Shown piece after piece: positions 42,074 to 52,945 of a stretch of DNA of 64,000 nt. This DNA comes from Macrosoma leucophasiata. Lineage: Eukaryota; Arthropoda; Insecta; Lepidoptera; Hedylidae. The translations under genes were made by a program, and so were the position numbers. A model generated the notes under the pieces. The model was not told the origin of the DNA. It did no database searches and saw only the letters and a list, made by a program, of their open reading frames with translations. The stretch spans positions 2,480,001-2,544,000 of the forward strand of contig JAWQUS010000017.1 of the NCBI GenBank assembly GCA_036365455.1, given 5' to 3'. How positions within the stretch are numbered: the first letter of the stretch is position 1; each line of letters begins with the position of its first letter.

Positions 42074-42375
42074 TTTAAATATTATTCATATTTGTGTGAG
42101 TTTCTACCTGTTGTTGTGTGGGTACCTACTACACAGTGAATGACACTCGTAACATAAGACGAGTATGTTCGAATATTTCATAAAATGCAACCATTTCATC
42201 TGTTATCACTTTCTTTCTCTGTCACAAGAAAATTTTATTTAACTTTTATCATACGGTTTCCTTTCTCACTAGTTTAAAGTCCGCCCGTGATGGTTAAAGT
42301 AAGACAGCCAATCGTATCAATTGTCCTTCTACAACTAAGTATTTCGATACGAAATTAATGACTTGTTACTGGAAT

Positions 42376-43888
42376 AACAAACGCAAACAAATCTTATAAA
42401 TCAGAGCTCTCAAGATGAAAAATTTCCTGATCGCTTTAAAGTATCTTTACTAAAACCATTACACAAAAAGGGTGATGTTTCTAATCCTGCTAATTATAGA
42501 CCAATATCTCTGCTCTCAACATTTTCTAAAGTGATCGAGAGAGCTATGTGTAATCGACTATATTGTTTTTTGGAAAAAAATCACTTACTTGATGATAGTC
42601 AAAATGGTTTTAGAAAATATAGATCAACAACATTAGCGGTTTATAAATACGTCCAAACGGCTCTACAACATATCGTATTAACGATAAAAAATACGTGTTT
42701 GGAATACTACTTGACATGACCAAAGCGTACGATAAAATTCCATACGACATATTGCTAAGGAAACTGTACGGCTCAGGAATACGTGGCTCAGCTTACGAAT
42801 GGCTTAAATCATATCTGGAAAAAAGATCGCAAATAGTCGAAATCGAAAACTATGACGCCAGTAAAAATGAAATAGTTACAGTAAGATCTAGAGAGCGGAC
42901 AATGTGTTGCTCTATCCCACAAGGAAGTGTGCTAGGGTGCGTTCATTTTTTGATATATATAAATGACCTACCTAAACACTTGAAAAATGAAAACACTCTA
43001 CCAGTCATGTTTGCAGATGACCTATCTATACTTATAAAATTAGAAAATTACAATGATATTAATTCCGAATTTCAAGAAATCTTACAAACAGTGACCGATT
43101 GGCTTCAGGATCACAATCTTGAAATAAATAATAGCAAAACGAAAATAATACAATTTAAATCTTATAAAACGCCTTCTCTTTCATTAAACATCCATTTTCA
43201 AAACATACCTTTTGAAACTGTAGACAAAGCGAATTTACTAGGAATACATATCGATTCAAATATAAACTGGAAATCACATATACAGTACATAAAGTCTAAA
43301 CTATCCAAATTTATATACGCGCTTTTTCAATTAAAATGTAGCACTAACATAAGTACTGCTATGTCCGCATATTGCGCATACGCATATTCACGACTGACAT
43401 ACGGTGTGATGTTATGGGGAAATAGTGTCAATATTAATGAATTATTTGTATTACAAAAGAAATGCGTTAGAATCATAGCTCAAATCGATAATCGAACTAG
43501 CTGTAAACCTTATTTACAAAATTATCAACTTTTAACACTCCCGTCGATTTACATTTATGAAACCTGCAAATTTTCCTTTAAAAATATAAAAGATTTTACA
43601 AAAGTAGAAGAGATACATAATATCAATACGCGTGGAAAAGGTAGATTATATTTGCCTGCCTCTAGAATAAAAATGCTTAGTAAAAGTCCGTATCACATGG
43701 CAATAAAAATATTTAATAAACTACCAGTAGAAATTACACAGGAAACGAAATTGCTTACTTTTCAGAAACGATTGAAGAATTATTTAATATCGAAGTGTTT
43801 TTATTCCGTTGAAGAATACTTTAAAGAACCTGTAGCCAAAAGTTTATTTAAAAAATTTTATAACTATGTGTACCTACCACAAAAATGA
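42376..43888 (+). pseudogene. LINE reverse transcriptase (two frames)
   Basis: The first part, from about 42376 to 42690, reads FPDRFKVSLLKPLHKKGD, YRPISLLSTFSKVIERAM and QNGFRKYRSTTLAV. A one-base shift near 42690 moves to the 397-codon frame ending at 43888. There LDMTKAYDKIPYD (residues ~6-18 of that frame) is the first catalytic motif, SIPQGSVLG (~73-81) the next, and FADDLSIL (~106-113) the catalytic Asp pair. KANLLGIHIDSNINWKSHI and LWGNSVNINELFVLQKKCVR follow. The long second frame implies a fairly young copy. The endonuclease domain is missing. Confidence 0.9.
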
Positions 43889-44324
43889 ATAATAAGATAA
43901 CATAAAATAAATATTTTTACATTTAAAGTCTAAGAAATAAAAATAAATAAATAAATAAAAATTAACAATAAAATGGTAAATGATTAGACAACTTTTTAAA
44001 TGCTCAGAGTGAATAAATAAACAAATTAAATTACATCGAATAATTAATTTTTCAATATGACGGTCGGCGCGCACACTGTGTATGTTTATAATATAATATA
44101 TGTATAAGACAATTATGAGGAGCTAACGTTAATTTTACTCTTTAAAATGAATAATTAAAAAATAAAATTAAAATGTTTGATGAATGTTATATAATAAAAA
44201 TAATAAATATTAGAATAAGAATTTGCAGCACCTGGAAAAGGTACCTAAGTACTGTAAAAATTTAATTTAAGATCTTTGTATAAACTTAGTTGGCAAATAA
44301 AGAATTGAATTTAATTGAATTGAA
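42376..44324 (+). mobile_element. 5'-truncated non-LTR retrotransposon (LINE)
   Basis: Plus-strand reverse transcriptase remnant followed by ~430 bp of AT-rich 3' UTR that ends GCAAATAAAGAATTGAATTT plus ATTGAA repeats. Different from the LINE at 33331 in sequence and tail. The 5' end is undefined. Confidence 0.85.
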
Positions 44325-44600
44325 ACGTAACTTCACGCCTGTAATCCCCGAAGGGGTAGGCAGAGGTAAATGCATGCATTCAATCATACATGCAAACACC
44401 CACGATTCGCCGGTTACGTTTTGGCACATGTAACAGGTGGCGAGCCTATTACCAAACTTCAAGGTACTGGGAAACCTCCAGAAAATGTAAAACCCCAATA
44501 GAACCAGAGATAAAGAATTTGCACCGTTGTCTCTAATATCCCCGACCCAGGAATCGAACCCTGGACCCCAGCGTAGTAGTAGTGGATACCGTGTTACTAA
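44325..44600 (-). mobile_element. tRNA-headed SINE, antisense copy
   Basis: CGTAACTTCACGCCTGTAAT at the left (3' end) to CAGGAATCGAACCCTGG (box B antisense) and GCGTAGTAGTAGTGG at the right. It abuts the microsatellite tail of the LINE at 42376-44324. Confidence 0.82.
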
Positions 44601-44960
44601 CTAAAATACTATTCGTTTAATAAAAGGCTATTTTATACCTATAATCTCTAAGATATTAAATATCCAGCAGATGTATATTCAGGCCGCAAAAGAAGTGGCT
44701 CCATTATATACATAATAGCCAATACATAAACGTGATTCAACACATGACCATATAAAACACTATTAGAACATCGGCAATACATCTCATTGACATTTACGGT
44801 ACAGCTGGCGGCCCGAGGTCGGGGACCAATTGCCTCCAATTGGCATGTGACCCCGCCGTGCGAAATATTAAATGTCTAGTTAAGTAGTTAGACAAGTGGC
44901 GCGGTGGTTTTCTCGTAGAGTAGGCTTGAAAATTTTGAGACCATGGACATATATGTACAG
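44601..44960. other. No feature recognised
   Basis: No coding or repeat signal recognised. Confidence 0.45.
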
Positions 44961-45239
44961 TTTTTTATATGTAAGGAAGGTGGAAAACAAGCATACTGAT
45001 GTTAAGTGATGACTGCAGCCTATAGACACTTACATAAAGAACAGAAGTCACAATGCAGATGCGTTGCCAACGGTGAGACCTTCGTTGTTATGCCTCTGTG
45101 ATATGTTATTACGGGGCCATACATTACCATCTAACCGGAACACGATAGTGCTAAACACTACCATATGGGAGCAGATAGATTGGGTAATGCGGTGGTGCCT
45201 ACGACCTCGAGCTCCTACACTGTAACTCTACCACCAGTA
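44961..45239 (-). mobile_element. Family S, subfamily B, near full length
   Basis: T-run, TATGTAAGGAAGGTGG, signature ATATGTTATTACGGGGCC, antisense hairpin ending CTACCACCAGTAG. Confidence 0.85.
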
Positions 45240-45584
45240 GTCGTTTTCAAATCGATGGACGTAGCAAATAATTTTGGATCCGCTGTTGTTCAAATGTCAT
45301 CTTATTCTGCCCAGGAGCACGAAACTATAGTGACCTGCTACAACTACAGTCAAAAATAGGTAACTGATGAATATAGACTTTTACTTATTAAGAAAAATGT
45401 TTGGCAAAAATAAACTAAGTAGGTATAAATTATAAATAAGAAATAAAATAAAATGCCTTTATTTTGACCAAAGCTACATGCTACATTTATTTTGTTTCAG
45501 TGTCTAAAAATTTTACTTACTAATACATAATGTTATTTTTTTTACATAATCCTAGTTGTCTTATTATTATTCCTTAAGCTAGGT
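45240..45584. other. No feature recognised
   Basis: AT-rich spacer. Confidence 0.45.
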
Positions 45585-45909
45585 CCCCAGGTTAGGTAAA
45601 AGCCTCCTCCAAAGATGTCCACTTCTCTCTATCCTGCGCTATTTGCCACCAGTTTGAGCCAGTGACTTTTTGTATTACATTGTCCCATCGAATAGAGGGT
45701 CTTCCTCTACTTCTTTTCCTTGAGGTCCTCTCCATATAGTGATGTTAAATGTCCATGTATTGTCACAGTAGCCTCGCTGTGTGACCGGCCCACCCCCATT
45801 TTAACTTTTGTGCATAGCTCAAAGCTTCAGTGACTTTTGTTAGTACTCGTGTTTTTGTATGACGAATATTATCTAGTTTTTTACTATAAGCATGCTTGAC
45901 CTTAGATGT
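45585..45909 (-). mobile_element. RTE-type LINE 3' remnant
   Basis: The minus strand encodes KTRVLTKVTEALSYAQKLKW followed by GWAGHTARL, the signature end of RTE-type LINE proteins (usually WQWAGHIAR), then a decayed continuation and GAGGCTTTTACCTAACC. Family M interrupts its 5' side at 45910. Confidence 0.78.
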
Positions 45910-46467
45910 AAAGGAGATGTTGCAAGCTCGGCTCTGGTTCGTACAATACCTCAAAAAATGGGTAAATTATAGAAGAATCCGAAAAAAATACAATTAAAGG
46001 AGATGTTGCGAGCTCGGCTCTGGTTCGTACAGTAGTACCTCAAAAAATAGGTAAATTATAGAAGAATCCGAAAAATATACAATTAAATTATTCAAGAATA
46101 TATTTTCGAGTTACAACCACATTTAATTCAAACGATTTTATCATTTTCAATCTTGTTCAACATGGCGGCGATACAGCCTACGCCTGGGATAGTACCTATG
46201 TAGATAAAACAAAACCTAATCCACTAATAATCGATTAAAAAAAATAGTATCGATTATTATTGGAATTTGTCAAAATGACATTGCCCGCCATATTCGTCGT
46301 GTTGGTTTTGAGTTGCAATTCTAACTGCAAATAATGTTTTGTAACTGCAAACAAAGCTAAATAAGTGAAAATATGCAGTAAAAAACGTATTTATAATGAT
46401 TTTTCCTGTTAATGATGTTGTGTACAATACATGGCCGGATATCCATACATTTTTGCAACATCTCTTT
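45910..46467. mobile_element. Family M MITE with duplicated left end
   Basis: The left ~86 bp (45910-45995) is repeated immediately at 45996-46082, each beginning AAAGGAGATGTTGC. The right end reads GCAACATCTCTTTT. The copy interrupts or abuts an RTE LINE remnant (45585-45909). Confidence 0.78.
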
Positions 46468-46759
46468 TCCATGTTTGACATCCATATAAAAAACCCAAAC
46501 TAGGTACTTTCTTCTAACTCGAAGCGAACTCAAAGCATCCAGCCATTTAACAAACTATGCATAGAACATAAAACAGCTCTCTGAAGCGGCATACCTAATT
46601 GGTATTTGTAAAGAGCTAGGTTACGGCGCGAGCGTGAAATGTCAAGAAACTATGCGACCTTCTAAACTGATGTTTGACGAATGACAGCTACGTAGCGTGG
46701 ATTTTATTAGCTGCGTTTTTCTAGGTCTCTAGGTTTAACTAGAACTGGTATCATGGTAC

Positions 46760-46828
46760 GTGAATACTGCAGCTATAGACATCTACACAAGAAGCAAAGC
46801 TCAAAATACAGATGCGTTGCCAAGTTTT
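46760..46828 (-). mobile_element. Family S fragment
   Basis: CTGCAGCTATAGACATCTAC and AATACAGATGCGTTGCC antisense; a new T-run follows. Confidence 0.5.
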
Positions 46829-46993
46829 TTATGTAAAAAGTAACGGTTGTCATTTATTCCGGTCACGTTTTGATAAGAGAACCAACCAAACGATTAGGGT
46901 TGCACTCCAAACCAACGCATATTCACTTATTCTTGCTAAAAGAGTAATTAAAAATGTTCCTAATTACCCCTTACATTATCAACTGCCATACAT

Positions 46994-47300
46994 TGCTAGG
47001 CATAGAGCAACACGGGCCACCGGCCGCGGCGGACTGGGGGGGAGTAGCCATAGCGTTTATTACCGATGCAAAACAGTCTGTATTTTTTTGCGGGGGCAAT
47101 GCGTGCAACACACACGCCCACTACAAAAATCGTCCATTACTACGAAAGTCACACCTTGACTTTAACAAAATTCTGAAACAATTTCACGCACACATTTAAA
47201 CATCTAGGCGACAGGTATAAGCCCATTTGGGCTTGTACTTTGACAGAGGGGAAAGCCTGCGTATGGCTACTCCCCTCCGGTGTTGCTCTTTGTTGCTAGG
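46994..47300. mobile_element. Probable ~307-bp element with inverted ends
   Basis: Left TGCTAGGCATAGAGCAACAC with GGGGAGTAGCCATA; right (antisense) CCTAGCAACAAAGAGCAACA with GGGGAGTAGCCATA. The arms align with small gaps. The left arm is GC-rich (CACCGGCCGCGGCGGAC). No clear duplication. Confidence 0.6.
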
Positions 47301-47400
47301 TGATAGTACAAAAATGTTTAGATTCGACAAGTTGTTTCAAATACTTCGAACTTATAAACGGCATAATACGATTAACCATCGTTCTTTTCATCGTTCATGT

Positions 47401-47489
47401 TTATTTATTTATTTATTTAAACTTTAATGCACCTAGTACATAAGGCGGACTTAATGCCATAGGGCATTCTCTACCAGTCAACCTTGAGG
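47401..47489 (-). mobile_element. 89-bp 5'-truncated copy of the LINE at 33331, 6-bp TSD
   Basis: Matches the last ~90 bp of that LINE, including AAATAAATAAATAA tail; flanked by TCATGT (47395-47400, 47490-47495). Confidence 0.85.
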
Positions 47490-47525
47490 TCATGTCTCCC
47501 CAAAGTCTCCAAATAGGTAGTTTTT

Positions 47526-47810
47526 TTTACTGATGGTAGAGCTCTTATGGCGGAGCGCGCGAGCGTAGGCACTACCGCATTACCTCTATCTGCCGTCAAA
47601 TGGTACTATTCAGCACTATCGTGATCCAGTTACATGTAAATATATGACCCCCGTAATAACTATCACAGAGACATAACAACTTAGGTCTCAGGGGTGGTAA
47701 CGCATCTGCATTTTGACCTCTGGTTTTTGTGTAGACATCTATAGCCTGCAGTTATCTCTTAACATCAATGTGAGCTGCATGCTTGCTTACCACCTTCCTT
47801 ACATAAAAAA
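47526..47810 (+). mobile_element. Family S, subfamily B, full length
   Basis: TTTACTGATGGTAGAGC start; contains CACAGAGACATAACAACTTA and ends CCTTCCTTACATAAAAAA. Confidence 0.86.
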
Positions 47811-47886
47811 GCAACAGCATTTTTTCCTGAGTTAAAGAGTAGATAGATGGATAACCAAACTTAACAAACAAAATCTTACTGGTGGA

Positions 47887-48184
47887 TTTTACTGGTGGTA
47901 GAGCTCCAGTGACGGAGCTCGCGGGCGTAGGCACCACCGCATTACCTAATATACTTGCCGCTAAATGGCAGTGTTCTGCACTATCGTGTTCCGGTCAGGT
48001 GGTAATGTACGGCCCTGTAATTTCCGGCACAGAGGCATAACACCTTAGGCCTCAGGAGTGGTAACGCATCTGCATTTTTACCTCTGGTCATTGTGTGGGT
48101 GTCTATAGGCTGCAGTCATCACTTAACATCAATGTAAACTGTATGCTTGTTTGCCACTTTTAAAACAATAAAAAAAAAAAAAAA
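47887..48184 (+). mobile_element. Family S, subfamily A, full length
   Basis: Preceded by a stray CTTACTGGTGGA, a partial repeat of its own 5' end. Intact hairpin, core and A-run of about 16. Confidence 0.87.
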
Positions 48185-48617
48185 CATAATATAAGTTAAT
48201 TCAGTTGATTTCCTTTAACAATTCATTTTAAGCCTCTACTGTTAAGTGTTCCCAATTCCCCCACTCTCCCCTACCAAGATTAAACGCATCCTTCATTGTT
48301 TGAGTTCTCAAATTACTCTGCACTCCTCCACTTTGATCTGTACATACACGTCTACATTATAGTAGATATATCAGATTCGATCTCAAGTCACGTAGCTCTA
48401 GCCGAACCCACGCAGAAAACTGAATTGGTTAGCAAATATTAGTTTAGTTAGTATGGAAAAATCAAGGAAGGCTTTTGCTTACTAGTGTTTTCTTTGCACG
48501 TCCTTGTGGCGAATTGGGTTGAAAAAAGTGTGGGCACAATGATCATATGAACTCCATGCAAGTAGGTTTTAAAGGAAGTGGCTATGTATAGGTTATTAGG
48601 TATGAAAGATTGTTATC
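48185..48617. other. No feature recognised
   Basis: Spacer before the poly(A) retroposon. Confidence 0.45.
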
Positions 48618-48627
48618 ACTCGAGAAA

Positions 48628-48924
48628 ACAACACAAACCTAGTGAGAAGACTTAAGAGAACTAAACCTTTTGAGTTAGTGTAGTGTTAAAAAAATAATAG
48701 TGTTAGTGACTTATTTTGCATAATCACACGAACAAAGTGACTTCCCCTTAAGACATACTAAGAAAGTGCCAGTGGACATTTATATAATATAATATAATAT
48801 TTATTATTTTATTAGAAGTTTAAGTTAGCATAAAATTGCTTATTAGTCTTTTAGGCTAGATTGTAATTTTAATAAGGTTCAAAAAAGGACCTTACGTTAA
48901 TTAAAAAAAAAAAAAAAAAAAAAA
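48628..48924 (+). mobile_element. Poly(A) retroposon of unknown source, perfect 10-bp TSD
   Basis: Flanked by ACTCGAGAAA (48618-48627, 48925-48934). The 297-bp insert ends in about 22 A. The last part reads AAGGTTCAAAAAAGGACCTT, a small hairpin, then ACGTTAATT. No match to families S, T or the two LINEs here. It is either a LINE 3' end of another family or a retrocopy of an mRNA 3' end. Confidence 0.78.
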
Positions 48925-48934
48925 ACTCGAGAAA

Positions 48935-49321
48935 GATCGGTTAACTGGAATATTTTATTTTGTTTGTATTGGTCAGGCCAGGGTGAGAGATCTGTTGAGA
49001 TTCACTTGAAAAATAAACAATCGACAAGTTCGACAAAACGAAAAAGATTAAATTATTAGGAAAATACCCGAAAGTATTTTCGTATTATTTAATAATCTTT
49101 AGAAAAACATGTAATGCACATATAATACCTATGCAATAAAATAAATTCAGGGTAAAAACAGCAGCAAAACGGTCGAAATTCGGAATAACAGTAGGTAGTA
49201 GCACAGTCTAAAGAAAACGAACATGGTGGTAGGAGGTAGTACCTACTCGTATGTTGTAATTGATTTCGATCATAACAATAAAAACATATTTTTCCTTGTT
49301 TCCAAAGTATATTTTAGTATT
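48935..49321. other. No feature recognised
   Basis: AT-rich spacer. Confidence 0.45.
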
Positions 49322-49801
49322 TTTAGGGTTCCGTACCTTAAAAGGAAAAAAGAAACCCTTATAGGATCACTCGTGCGTCTGTCTGTCTGTCTGTCCGTCT
49401 GTCACAGCCATATTGCTCCTGCTAATTTGATGAATATATGTAAATTGGTGACCCAAAGAACACGTCAAGTAAAATAATACATTTTAAACAGGGGGGCCAC
49501 TTTCGGGGGGTAAATCAGAAAATTAAAAAAAAAATGTGTCGTGTGACATATCAAATGGAAGAGGTTGTTATCAGCATCTCAGATATTTTTTTTTTATAAT
49601 TTTGGCATAAACAAATTTGAAGTTATTTAAGAAAAACGACGAAAATTGACCATTCCCCCCCCCTCCCCTATCTCCGAAACTACTGAATTTAAAAGTTTGA
49701 AAAAAATGTGGAAAATAGTTCTTTGCCTATAGATAAACCTAAAAGAAGTAAGTACGGAACCCTCACCACGCGAGTCGAACTCACACTTGTCCGGTTTTTA
49801 A
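49322..49801 (+). repeat. Lepidopteran GGGTTCCGTAC repeat
   Basis: TTAGGGTTCCGTACC, CTTATAGGATCACTCGTGCG, GTCTGTCTGTCTGTCCG; ends TACGGAACCCTCACCACGCG and CACACTTGTCCGGTTTTTA. Class unknown to me. Second copy 51058-51627. Confidence 0.75.
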
Positions 49802-50337
49802 TAGGAAATAGGGGTACGTTATATATAATTAACACGAGCTGCTTGTAAGCATATATTCCTAAACCAACGATAGCCTAAGGATACAAGCTGTCGCCTTATA
49901 AAAAGTAAATTCGCTTCCGCACGTCTATAGTCGTGGGATAATTTTATTACGCTGCCTTACTTTCCCATTTGTAATATTAATATAAATTAAACAGATATCT
50001 ACAGATAAACAAAACCCATGTATCTATAAGTACAAACTGGCCGCAAATGGTTTTCCTTAAGCATTAATTACTTCACAAACTAGTAGATACCTAATACTAC
50101 TTCGAATGAATTCTCCATCAAAATAACAGTGCTCAAGCGATTGCGTTTCGTTGTATCCAATAATTACAGGCTACAAGGAACACGATTTCGCTCTCAATAC
50201 TACGATGGAACATCTAAATAAGTACTCTGTTACTCTGTAATGGAATCTAAAATAGTAGCGACTTTATTCACAATAACTTTCTTACTTTCAACTGCACAAA
50301 CTGAACAAAGAATCACCTTCATCTCCAATCTTCCGTG
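49802..50337. other. No feature recognised
   Basis: AT-rich spacer. Confidence 0.45.
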
Positions 50338-50344
50338 AGTTGCT

Positions 50345-50652
50345 TATTTTACTGGTGGTAGAGCTCCAGTGACGGAGCTCGCGGGCGTAGGCACCACCGC
50401 ATTACCTAATATACTTGCCGCTAAATGGTAGTGTTCAGCACTATCGTGTTCCGGTCAGGTGGTAATGTACGGCCCTGTAATTTCCGGCACAGAGACATAA
50501 CACCCTTAGGCCTCAGGAGTGGCAACGCATCTGCATTTTGACCTTGGTCTTTGTGTGGGTGTCTATAGGCTGCAGTCATCACTTAACATCAATGTGAACT
50601 GCACGCTTGTTTGCCACTTCCATTACATTAAAAAAAAAAAAAAAAAAAAAAA
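50345..50652 (+). mobile_element. Family S element, reference copy
   Basis: A ~300-bp element with a poly(A) tail, flanked by AGTTGCT (50338-50344 and 50653-50659). It starts TTTTACTGGTGGTAG and opens with a strong hairpin: GAGCTCC-AGTGAC-GGAGCTC inside GGTGGTA...GCACCACC. It continues through CTATCGTGTTCCGGTCAGG, CACCTTAGGCCTC (here with one extra C) and GGCTGCAGTCATCACTTAAC, ending GCCACTTCCATTACAT and A-run. No tRNA head is seen. The layout resembles the 3' region of a lepidopteran non-LTR family that I know from other moths; whether it is a SINE or a recurrently truncated LINE 3' end is unresolved. This copy represents subfamily A (TAATTTCCGGCACAGAGGC); subfamily B has TAATAACTATCACAGAGAC. 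Confidence 0.85.
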
Positions 50653-50821
50653 AGTTGCTCGTAGGTTGATTTTCAATTAATAGATAAACCGAATCTAGTT
50701 CGACCTTCACCTATCTGTTTACCGAATGAAACATTGTTTTTATTAAAGGAGACGGGTAATTTTGGGCCTGCAAAATCGTACCTGGTTAACCCATTAGACA
50801 GTAGGTACGTACATTTTGTAA

Positions 50822-50874
50822 TACAGTTAACAATTAGCAATAACTAGTTGGATTAGAGCTAATTGTTAACTGTA
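50822..50874. repeat. Perfect 17-bp inverted repeat
   Basis: TACAGTTAACAATTAGC and GCTAATTGTTAACTGTA with a 19-nt loop. Confidence 0.8.
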
Positions 50875-51057
50875 TAACTAACCCAACTTGATCATACGAT
50901 ACTTGATCATATATACTTCAATAACTAATAATTCAAAAATGCCCAATATTCAAATTATTTATTTTATTGTCATTTGAAAATGACATAATTTGTACAGTGA
51001 TAACATCTGGGCCAAGAAATGTATGGAACAGTATCATTCTCCTTTCAAACGTAGACG

Positions 51058-51627
51058 TTTTTAGGGTTCCGTACCTTAAAAGGAAAAAAAGGAACCCTTA
51101 TAGGATCACTCGTGCGTCTGTCTGTCTGTCTGTCTGTCCGTCTGTCACAGCCAATTTGCTCCGAAACTACTCGACCGATTGAGTTGAAATTTGATAAATT
51201 GTAAATTGGTGACCCAAAGATGAACACGCCAAGTAAAATAATAAATTTTAAACAAAAAACCCCCCGAAAGTGGCTCCCCACTTTCGGGGGGTAAATCAGA
51301 AAATTAAAAAAATAGGTTGGAAGAGGTTGTTGTCAGCATCTCAGATATATATTTTTTATAATTTTTGCATAAACAAATTAAAAAAGTAATTTAAGAAAAA
51401 CGACGATAATTGAACTTAAAATTTTGAAAAAAATGTGGAAAATAGTTCTTTGCCTATAGATTACTGGTAAACCTATAAGAAGTTTGAGTATTCAAATTAA
51501 ATCGAAAATTCTTAATAATATAACCCCCCCTGCCGGTACCACCGTAACCGCTATGTCCCTGCATTTTAAATCTGTACTATTTTCGAAAATATTTATTTAA
51601 ATTACGGTACTCTCACCACGCGAGTCT
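51058..51627 (+). repeat. Lepidopteran GGGTTCCGTAC repeat
   Basis: Same start and middle as 49322-49801, including CTTTCGGGGGGTAAATCAGA; an insert with CTGCCGGTACCACCGTAACC precedes the end CTCACCACGCGAGTC. Confidence 0.72.
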
Positions 51628-52159
51628 GTCTTAGACCCCGTGCTCTCTATCCGGTCTTAGGACAAGGGTGTGTGAAAAACCACTGAGCCATCCGGGTCCT
51701 TCCTTCCTACCCAATCCGACCTTGCTACAGTGTAAATTGATATTGATATCAACTATGTTACGTATGACCACAGGAAGTTGCTCACGGTGAATTTTAAAAT
51801 TAAATCTAAATAACAGGAGGCTAGTCTAAGTAAATAGCTAAGGTGACAATGTAGTCGCGCTATTTCAAATGGATTCGACGTTTTGAGGCTAAGTGCCGAG
51901 TTTATCGCGAATGTGCGTTTGTGTAATGTTCCTAGAAATACGTATGGATGGGATCTCTTCTATTTTGTTTGCTAGCTGCAATAGACCTGCAAATATATGT
52001 AAACAAACAAGCGATTCACTTCACAACGGCAGCGACAATTTTGACTGGGTAATTATTTTTCTGTTAATAGATTTTTTTTCTAAAATCACAGGACGACCTA
52101 CCTACGTACCTGGTAATCTAAATAAGTAGGTAAGAACCAACTTATTTAGATTTACGCAA
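51628..52159. other. No feature recognised
   Basis: Small inverted repeat AATCTAAATAAGT / ACTTATTTAGATT at about 52116-52153. Confidence 0.45.
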
Positions 52160-52550
52160 GCTAACACACTCGTTTCATCATCATCATCATCATTGCAGCC
52201 AAAAGACGTCCACTGCTGAACAAAAGCCTCCCCCAAAGAATGCCACAGCGATTGCCCGCGACCTTCCATCTTGTGGGAGGCCTGCCCACGCTTTGCTTTC
52301 CGGTACGTGGTCGCCACTCGAGAACTGCTCTGCCCCAACGGCCGTCAGTTCATCGAGCTATGTGCCCTGCCCACTGCCACTGTAGTCTCGCTATTCGGTG
52401 AGCTATGTCGGTAACTTTGGTTCTCATGCGGATCTCCTCATTTCTGATTCGATCTCGCAGAGAAACTCCAAGCATAGCTCTCTCCATTGCTCTCTGAGTG
52501 ACCTTGAGCCTTCTTATGAGGCCCATAGTGAGCGACCACACACTCGTTTA
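52160..52550 (-). mobile_element. RTE-type LINE 3' end
   Basis: The minus strand encodes RMRTKVTDIAHRIARLQW, then QWAGHIAR, continuing to FGGGFCSAVDVFWLQ before a GATGATGATGATG run. These are typical of the RTE C-terminus and tail. 5'-truncated; T5 follows 15 bp later. Confidence 0.85.
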
Positions 52551-52565
52551 AATAACACAAAGTAT

Positions 52566-52933
52566 TTGTTTTATATTATTCGCATTAACACATGCTTGTG
52601 AAATATATTTTATTTTTAAAAGAAAAATGGAAAGAAAAATTTGACTTCAGGCGAGACTCGAACTCGGGACCTACTGGGAATCTAGTCCAGCCGCTCTTCC
52701 AATTGAGCTACTGAAGCCCTGCCCGATTTGTCAAATCTTTCCTTCACATCTATTGCATTTAATGCATTTAATGCAAATTTCTATTGCATTTAATGAAGGA
52801 AAGATTTGACAAATCGGGCAGGGCTTCAGTAGCTCAATTGGAAGAGCGGCTGGACTAAATTCCCAGTAGGTTGCGAGTTCGAGTCTCGCCTGAAGTCAAA
52901 TTTTTCTTTCCATTTTTCTTTAAAAAATAAAAA
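52566..52933 (+). mobile_element. T5: tRNA-derived inverted dimer, 12-bp TSD
   Basis: Flanked by perfect 12-bp repeats AACACAAAGTAT (52554-52565 and 52934-52945). Leader, full antisense tRNA-like unit (52643-52718), short body, junction zone at 52758-52795 with repeated TTTAATG, full sense unit (52822-52897), tail ending CTTTAAAAAATAAAA. Same polarity as T1, and adjacent to an RTE LINE fragment (52160-52550). Confidence 0.88.
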
Positions 52934-52945
52934 AACACAAAGTAT

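Noticed and set aside
46812..47199. 115- and 81-codon overlapping frames as genes
   Set aside because: They cross an S fragment and the inverted-end element at 46994 and show no domain.
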